A DNA stretch of 16,514 bases from Pseudomonadota bacterium (GTDB taxonomy: Bacteria; Pseudomonadota; Gammaproteobacteria; Burkholderiales; Burkholderiaceae_C): NCBI GenBank assembly GCA_023410975.1, contig JAEYPG010000644.1:1-16514 (forward strand). The letters are read 5' to 3'. Under the pieces are notes generated by a model that ran no database searches, was not told the DNA's origin, and saw only the letters and a program-made list of their open reading frames with translations. The position numbers were made by a program, and so were the translations under genes. Shown here piece after piece: positions 13,360 to 16,514 of this stretch. Positions within the stretch are counted from its first letter, which is position 1. Each line of letters opens with the position of its first letter.

Positions 13360-14387
13360 GCACGAAGCGGCGCGAGAAGGTAGGCGAGAACATCGCCTTC
13401 GTCATTCCCGAGGTGCGGCCGAAGGCGCCCGAGGCTACCCCCGAGCCGGCGCCGCAGCCCGCGGCCAAGACGGGCGTGGGCTACACCACCGCGGCAATCT
13501 TCAACACCAACGCGCTGCGCGGGAAGGCTGACGAGCTCCAGCGCGAGGTGGATACCCTCAAGGCCCGCGCGCAGGAGCTGGAGAGCGACCGCGGCGCGCA
13601 GCTGCTGGATGCGGCGCGGATCGTGCCGAGCCGATGGGCTAACCGTGCGGACGCGTCCTTCTCGGACCAGGAGTTCTTGGCGCTCAAGGCCGAGATCCAG
13701 GACGCCGCTGGTAACGTGCAGCCGATCATGGTGCGGCCCATGGAAGGCGAGGGCGAACGTTACGAGCTGGTGTTCGGGCACCGCCGCCACCGCGCCTGCT
13801 TGGACCTGGGCCTGCCGGTGTTGGCCGTCATCAAGCCGCTCGGCGACAGGGAGCTCTTCGCGCACATGGAGCGCGAGAACCGCCACCGCAAGAACCTCTC
13901 GCCCTACGAGCAGGGACAGATGTACCGGCGGGCGCTGGCCGAGGGGCTGTTCCCTTCGATGCGCGCGCTCGCGGCGGACATCGGCCGCGGGTCCACGGAC
14001 GTGAGCGAGGCGGTGCGCATTGCTGAGCTGCCGCAGGCCGTGCTCGATGCATTCCCGTCGCCCAACGACATCCAGTTCCGCTGGGCCAAGGCGCTGGCCG
14101 ACGCGTGCCAGCGCGATCCCGTGGGGGTGAAGGCCCGGGCCCGCGAGCTGCGGGCCGAGCGGCTCCCGGCGGCCGCGGTCTTCAAGGCGCTTGCCAGTGC
14201 GCAGGATGGGCAGGGTGCAAGACCGTCTTCCACCCCGGAGCGCAGGCTGGCGCTCGGGCCAGGGCGGCAGGGGACGATCCGAGCCAGTGGCAAGTGCGTG
14301 CGCGTCGAACTCGAACTGGACCCGGCACAGCTGCCGCCCGAGCAGTGGGAAGCGTTCGAGGAACGACTGCGCCAACTGCTGGGCTGA
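13356..14387 (+). CDS. parB: ParB centromere-binding protein
   Basis: A 343-residue ParB/Spo0J-type protein starting at the ATG that overlaps the parA stop. An N-terminal basic segment (ParA-contact region), a Pro/Ala linker and a coiled coil at about 52-80 are followed by the ParB N domain: GHRRHRA at 141-147, as in the family's GERRxRA box, and ENRHRKNLSPYE at 174-185. A helix-turn-helix covers about 198-222 (LFPSMRALAADIGRGSTDVS). The C-terminal 40 residues (CVRVELELDPAQLPPEQWEA, FEERLRQLLG) should be the dimer domain. These boxes are those that bind CTP and DNA in other ParB proteins. A copy of the GCAAGAC palindrome lies inside the gene at 14214-14234, and further copies follow downstream. 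Confidence 0.92.
   Translation: MSTKRREKVGENIAFVIPEVRPKAPEATPEPAPQPAAKTGVGYTTAAIFNTNALRGKADELQREVDTLKARAQELESDRGAQLLDAARIVPSRWANRADASFSDQEFLALKAEIQDAAGNVQPIMVRPMEGEGERYELVFGHRRHRACLDLGLPVLAVIKPLGDRELFAHMERENRHRKNLSPYEQGQMYRRALAEGLFPSMRALAADIGRGSTDVSEAVRIAELPQAVLDAFPSPNDIQFRWAKALADACQRDPVGVKARARELRAERLPAAAVFKALASAQDGQGARPSSTPERRLALGPGRQGTIRASGKCVRVELELDPAQLPPEQWEAFEERLRQLLG
14214..14234. repeat. Palindrome family B, copy 1 (inside parB)
   Basis: Arms GGTGCAAGAC and GTCTTCCACC surround one C at 14224, with 9 of 10 positions paired. It is the first of the centromere-like repeats and lies within codons for QGARPSSTP near the end of parB. Confidence 0.75.
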
Positions 14388-14390
14388 CGG

Positions 14391-14414
14391 CACCGCCCGT
14401 CGTGCCGGGCGGTG
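14391..14414 (+). terminator. Stem-loop directly after parB
   Basis: CACCGCCCG (14391-14399) and CGGGCGGTG (14406-14414) pair over 9 bp around a 6-nt loop, starting 4 bp after the parB stop. There is no following T run, so it may be a weak or Rho-assisted terminator or an mRNA-stabilising hairpin. Its right arm abuts palindrome B copy 2. Confidence 0.5.
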
Positions 14415-14415
14415 T

Positions 14416-14430
14416 GCAAGACGGTCTTGC
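14416..14430. repeat. Palindrome family B, copy 2
   Basis: GCAAGAC and GTCTTGC around G at 14423; perfect over 15 bp. Centre-to-centre distance from copy 1 is 199 bp. Confidence 0.8.
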
Positions 14431-14606
14431 TCAACGGGATACGGGCCTGCGACCGGTCCTCGACACCGCAGAGGCGGTTCGCGGGGGAGGCAGGCGGCTG
14501 CGCGCCAGGCCGACCCGGTTCCGGCGCGACTGCTCATTGAGCTGGGGAAAGCCCTTGGGCACGGCATGTCCCGGCCTGACATCCCGGCCCGTGCTGCAAG
14601 GCATGG

Positions 14607-14623
14607 TGCAGGACCGTCCTGCA
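14607..14623. repeat. Palindrome family B, copy 3 (variant)
   Basis: TGCAGGAC and GTCCTGCA around C at 14615; perfect over 17 bp, with compensating A-to-G and T-to-C changes in the two arms relative to the other copies. The symmetry is kept although the sequence differs. It lies 192 bp from copy 2. Confidence 0.75.
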
Positions 14624-14738
14624 TTCCGTGGGCAAGCGGGGTTCCGATCTGGCGGCCCTGCAGCCGCCACGCTCCGATGGCCACTGGGTTCGGGCGCGGC
14701 ATGGTCTGAGCCCGGCGCGGCTCCCGACCGAGTACGGT

Positions 14739-14753
14739 GCAAGATGGTCTGGC
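14739..14753. repeat. Palindrome family B, copy 4 (degenerate)
   Basis: GCAAGAT and GTCTGGC around G at 14746 match the pattern with two differences. It lies 131 bp from copy 3 and 199 bp from copy 5. Confidence 0.5.
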
Positions 14754-14935
14754 AGTCCGGGGCGCCGTACTGGCGCTGGGTCCGGGATGCCAGGCGGTGA
14801 TGGGTTTCAACCACAAGCAGGTCGTGGCTGGTCCGGACACGGAAGCGGTGCGGGCCCCGACCGCGTGGCGGATACGGGCGAAGGCGAACCTGCGCCGACT
14901 GCAAGACGACACACCGGCAATGGCATTGGGGCGGC

Positions 14936-14954
14936 GCGCAAGACCGTCTTGCGC
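14936..14954. repeat. Palindrome family B, copy 5
   Basis: GCGCAAGAC and GTCTTGCGC around C at 14945; perfect over 19 bp. A half site GCAAGAC also occurs just before it at 14901-14907. Confidence 0.82.
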
Positions 14955-15129
14955 CGCAGCGCCCGTGCTGTCGCCTGGTCCGGGCACCAGGGGCGCGAGC
15001 CGCACGGACGGCAAGCGCACGCGGCTTGATCCTGACCGGCAGCCGCTGCAGCCTGCGGCTGGGTAGTGAGGTCCGAGGAGGGCACGCGCCCGCAGCCGGA
15101 CCGATGGTCCAGCGTCTGGCGCCGGACGG

Positions 15130-15150
15130 GGTGCAAGACGGTCTTGCACC
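15130..15150. repeat. Palindrome family B, copy 6 (best copy)
   Basis: GGTGCAAGAC and GTCTTGCACC around G at 15140; perfect over 21 bp, the longest in the family. Its centre is 195 bp from that of copy 5. Confidence 0.87.
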
Positions 15151-15493
15151 AGCAACTGACCGCCGGGACGAGTTCCCCGTCGATGCGCCCCCTGCTGCCG
15201 CAATCAGCAACGGCACGGGGAGATCGCTGCGGGCCCGGTTCGCGCCTGCGCCACCCCTGGGCAGCGCGGAGTGCGTACCGGCGGGCGTGGGCAAGGGCCG
15301 TAACGAGAGCGTTCTGCCGAATCACGCCGGGGGCTGCCCAGGCGGCTTCCGCAGCAACGAGTGCACATGCGCGGGAAGTGCGAAGCACCTTGATGGCTAT
15401 GCGCGCGAACCTCGCCGCCGGCACGGGCATCTCTGCTCCGAGCCATGCTCCAGAAGCAACTGGGCTTGGCTGCGCGCAACTGTGCCGACGCGC

Positions 15494-15530
15494 CGGCAAC
15501 ATCCGGAGGCAGTGCCTCCGTATGTTGCCG
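15494..15530. repeat. Near-perfect 37-bp palindrome with a single central base
   Basis: Arms CGGCAACATCCGGAGGCA and TGCCTCCGTATGTTGCCG surround G at 15512, with 17 of 18 positions paired. It has no T run, so it is not an ordinary terminator. It has the same odd-length symmetry as family B but an unrelated sequence, and lies in the same gene-free tract upstream of the H-NS-like gene. A smaller stem CCCAG / CTGGG follows at about 15534-15550. Confidence 0.8.
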
Positions 15531-15718
15531 ATTCCCAGGTTTTCCCTGGGTCAGCGATTCAGGGACAGTGTGTTCGGCAGGCAGGCCAAGGCGTGCAGCA
15601 CGTTCCAGACAGCGTTCAGCGCGCACGCAGAAACGGCTGCATCCGCAACCGCCCGCAGCACCCGGGGCTCAGGCCCGGCCGCGAGCCCCCAGGTCCTGGC
15701 GGCGCTTACCATCCCGGG

Positions 15719-16012
15719 ATGTACCAAACCGAAGACATGCCCAAGGGCTGGGTGAAGCCCGTTGCCAAGCCCATGCCCGAGATGCTCAAGGCCCGCATCG
15801 TCGAACTGCGCGCCGAGTTGGCCGAGGCCGAGAGACAGCTGCACGAGCTGGAAGAGGGTGCCCGGCTGGAGGCGTTGGTGAAGGTGCGCAACCTCATGCG
15901 GGCGTTCGAGTTGACGCCGGCGGACCTGGGCCTGGTACCGGCGCCGAAGCGCCACGGCCGCCCGCGCAAGGCTGCGGCGGGACCGGAGCAACTGCGCCTG
16001 CCGACTGTCTAG
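15719..16012 (+). CDS. Short H-NS-like protein lacking the usual C-terminal DNA-binding motif
   Basis: About 97 residues from the ATG at 15719; an alternative ATG is at 15737, and neither has a good ribosome binding site. Residues about 22-72 (MLKARIVELRAELAEAERQL, HELEEGARLEALVKVRNLMR, AFELTPADLGL) match the coiled-coil oligomerisation part of H-NS family proteins of Burkholderiales, including the RxLM-x(4)-LTPxDLG segment. It is followed by a basic HGRPRK, which resembles an AT-hook or the family linker. The expected YRDP...TWSGRGRxPRW DNA-binding end is missing: a TAG follows after RLPTV, and I find no continuation in other frames. Plasmid H-NS-like proteins often mask the plasmid to limit host disturbance; a short form could instead act by pairing with host H-NS. 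The family call is good; the role is inferred. Confidence 0.7.
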   Translation: MYQTEDMPKGWVKPVAKPMPEMLKARIVELRAELAEAERQLHELEEGARLEALVKVRNLMRAFELTPADLGLVPAPKRHGRPRKAAAGPEQLRLPTV

Positions 16013-16514
16013 GCAGATGCGGGGTACGCGCTGCCTCGCCGCGGCAGGCCAGCCCAGAGCCGTCCGCCGCTTGGACGGAAAGCGCCTGGAGCAGTGACGA
16101 CAGCCCTGGCTCGCCGGGGAAGTCGCGGACTGGCGGAGCTACAGGATGCTCCTGTCGCCCTGTCCGTGCTGCAACGCACAATCGGCTTGTCCTGGAAGCC
16201 GAGGGGAGGTGCATGCAAACCGTGTGTGCCATCGCGCTCATCGAGCAGGCAGTGCAGCTCGGCCGATCAGCAATTTTCTGGCGATCCGTTGGCTGAAAGC
16301 CTGCCGCTTCGCATCCCGTGAGGAGCGCCAGGCCGTGCGGTGCATCGTGCGTCCGCGCCCGTCGCTCTTTGAGCGGACCCCGATCCCACGGAACGTGATG
16401 GCGGCCCTGCGGGAGGTGGTGCGTAGCAAGCCTGCGCAGCCGCTCCTGCGACGCTGCCCGGTGGTATGGGAGACCTGATGCCGGCCGACCCGGGGGCGAG
16501 TCCTGCAGCGCAGG
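16013..16514. other. Right end, no supported gene
   Basis: Several open frames cross this stretch, but none combines a ribosome binding site, a coherent composition and a recognisable family. The best-placed signal is GGGGAGG before an ATG at 16213, but that frame stops after 27 codons (16296). If the molecule is circular, this tract would lie upstream of the left-edge gene; in that frame a TGA occurs at 16476-16478. Confidence 0.5.

Larger units (their letters stand above)
14388..15718. other. parS: Gene-free centromere-like region downstream of parB
   Basis: I see no gene in these 1.3 kb: all frames translate to Arg/Pro/Ser/Cys-rich, non-protein-like sequence, and none has a ribosome binding site. 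It contains palindrome family B copies at 14416-14430, 14607-14623, 14739-14753, 14936-14954 and 15130-15150, plus a half site at 14901-14907 and the 37-bp palindrome at 15494-15530. Placement immediately after parB, and the copy inside parB, argue for a partition centromere. Confidence 0.65.

Noticed and set aside
14214..15150. Repeats considered as a CRISPR array
   Set aside because: Copies are 15-21 bp palindromes about 130-200 bp apart, of variable length, with no constant spacer size and no cas genes.
13218..15203. 661-codon minus-strand open frame
   Set aside because: It is antisense to parB and the palindrome tract, has no ribosome binding site and no domain; ParA and ParB motifs on the + strand are unambiguous.
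15494..15530. Large palindrome considered as an integron attC site or a Rho-independent terminator
   Set aside because: It lacks the GTTRRRY/RYYYAAC ends of attC, no integrase or cassette is present, and no T run follows the stem.
16213..16296. 27-codon frame behind GGGGAGG
   Set aside because: It is too short, of unknown family, and the downstream frames do not give a convincing continuation by a single frameshift.
1..16514. Circular closure of the window
   Set aside because: The gene content would suit a complete small plasmid, but the ends share no visible overlap, and joining them gives a stop at 16476-16478 without supplying a clear start for the left-edge gene; undecided from sequence alone.
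1..16514. tRNA, rRNA and insertion sequences
   Set aside because: I saw no cloverleaf with a conserved T-loop, no rRNA segment, and no transposase or paired terminal inverted repeats.

Overview
The window looks like most or all of a small, very GC-rich mobilisable plasmid from a betaproteobacterium, probably Burkholderiales (Comamonadaceae or a relative). The reasons are the strong GC3 bias of the coding regions, a MOBP-type relaxase with MobC, a Rep_3-type initiator with iterons, ParA/ParB genes of plasmid type, an H-NS-like protein, and a PEP-CTERM exported protein. I see no genes for a type IV secretion system, so this piece would be mobilisable rather than self-transmissible. I cannot prove that the window closes into a circle; the first gene is open at the left edge.

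Layout. (1) 1-486: C-terminal part of an unidentified + strand protein. (2) 501-2118: a minus-strand mobilisation pair (relaxase and MobC), followed at 2119-2715 by a gene-free stretch with an oriT candidate and two palindromes. (3) 2716-4063: a zeta-toxin/RelB-like antitoxin operon on the minus strand with an operator candidate. (4) 4449-6139: accessory genes, namely one + strand orphan and a minus-strand run of four small genes, two of them paralogous and one frameshifted. (5) 6524-8905: a divergent module with an XRE regulator, a gene resembling phage-associated proteins, and a long gene with a sigma-70 region 4-like helix-turn-helix that is interrupted by one extra base. (6) 9300-10061: an exported PEP-CTERM protein. 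(7) 10340-11972: the replication initiator (minus strand), its palindromic promoter/operator, and an origin with 22-bp phased iterons and DnaA boxes. (8) 12163-14387: parA and parB, overlapping by 4 bp. (9) 14388-15718: a gene-free tract holding a dispersed, roughly 195-200 bp spaced family of palindromes, a very likely centromere, and a separate 37-bp palindrome. (10) 15719-16012: a short H-NS-like protein lacking the usual DNA-binding end. (11) 16013-16514: no supported gene.

The backbone functions fit together: Rep acts at the adjacent iterons, ParA and ParB act on the palindromes beginning inside parB, the zeta module gives post-segregational stability, and MobA/MobC act on the oriT candidate beside mobC. 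The most notable unexplained structures are two separate dispersed palindrome families. One has the core CTTCGGCATGCCGAAG and is confined to the mobilisation/toxin half. The other is GCAAGAC-N-GTCTTGC and is confined to the partition half. Two genes have their frame broken by a single extra base in or beside a short G run, which could be real decay or sequencing error.
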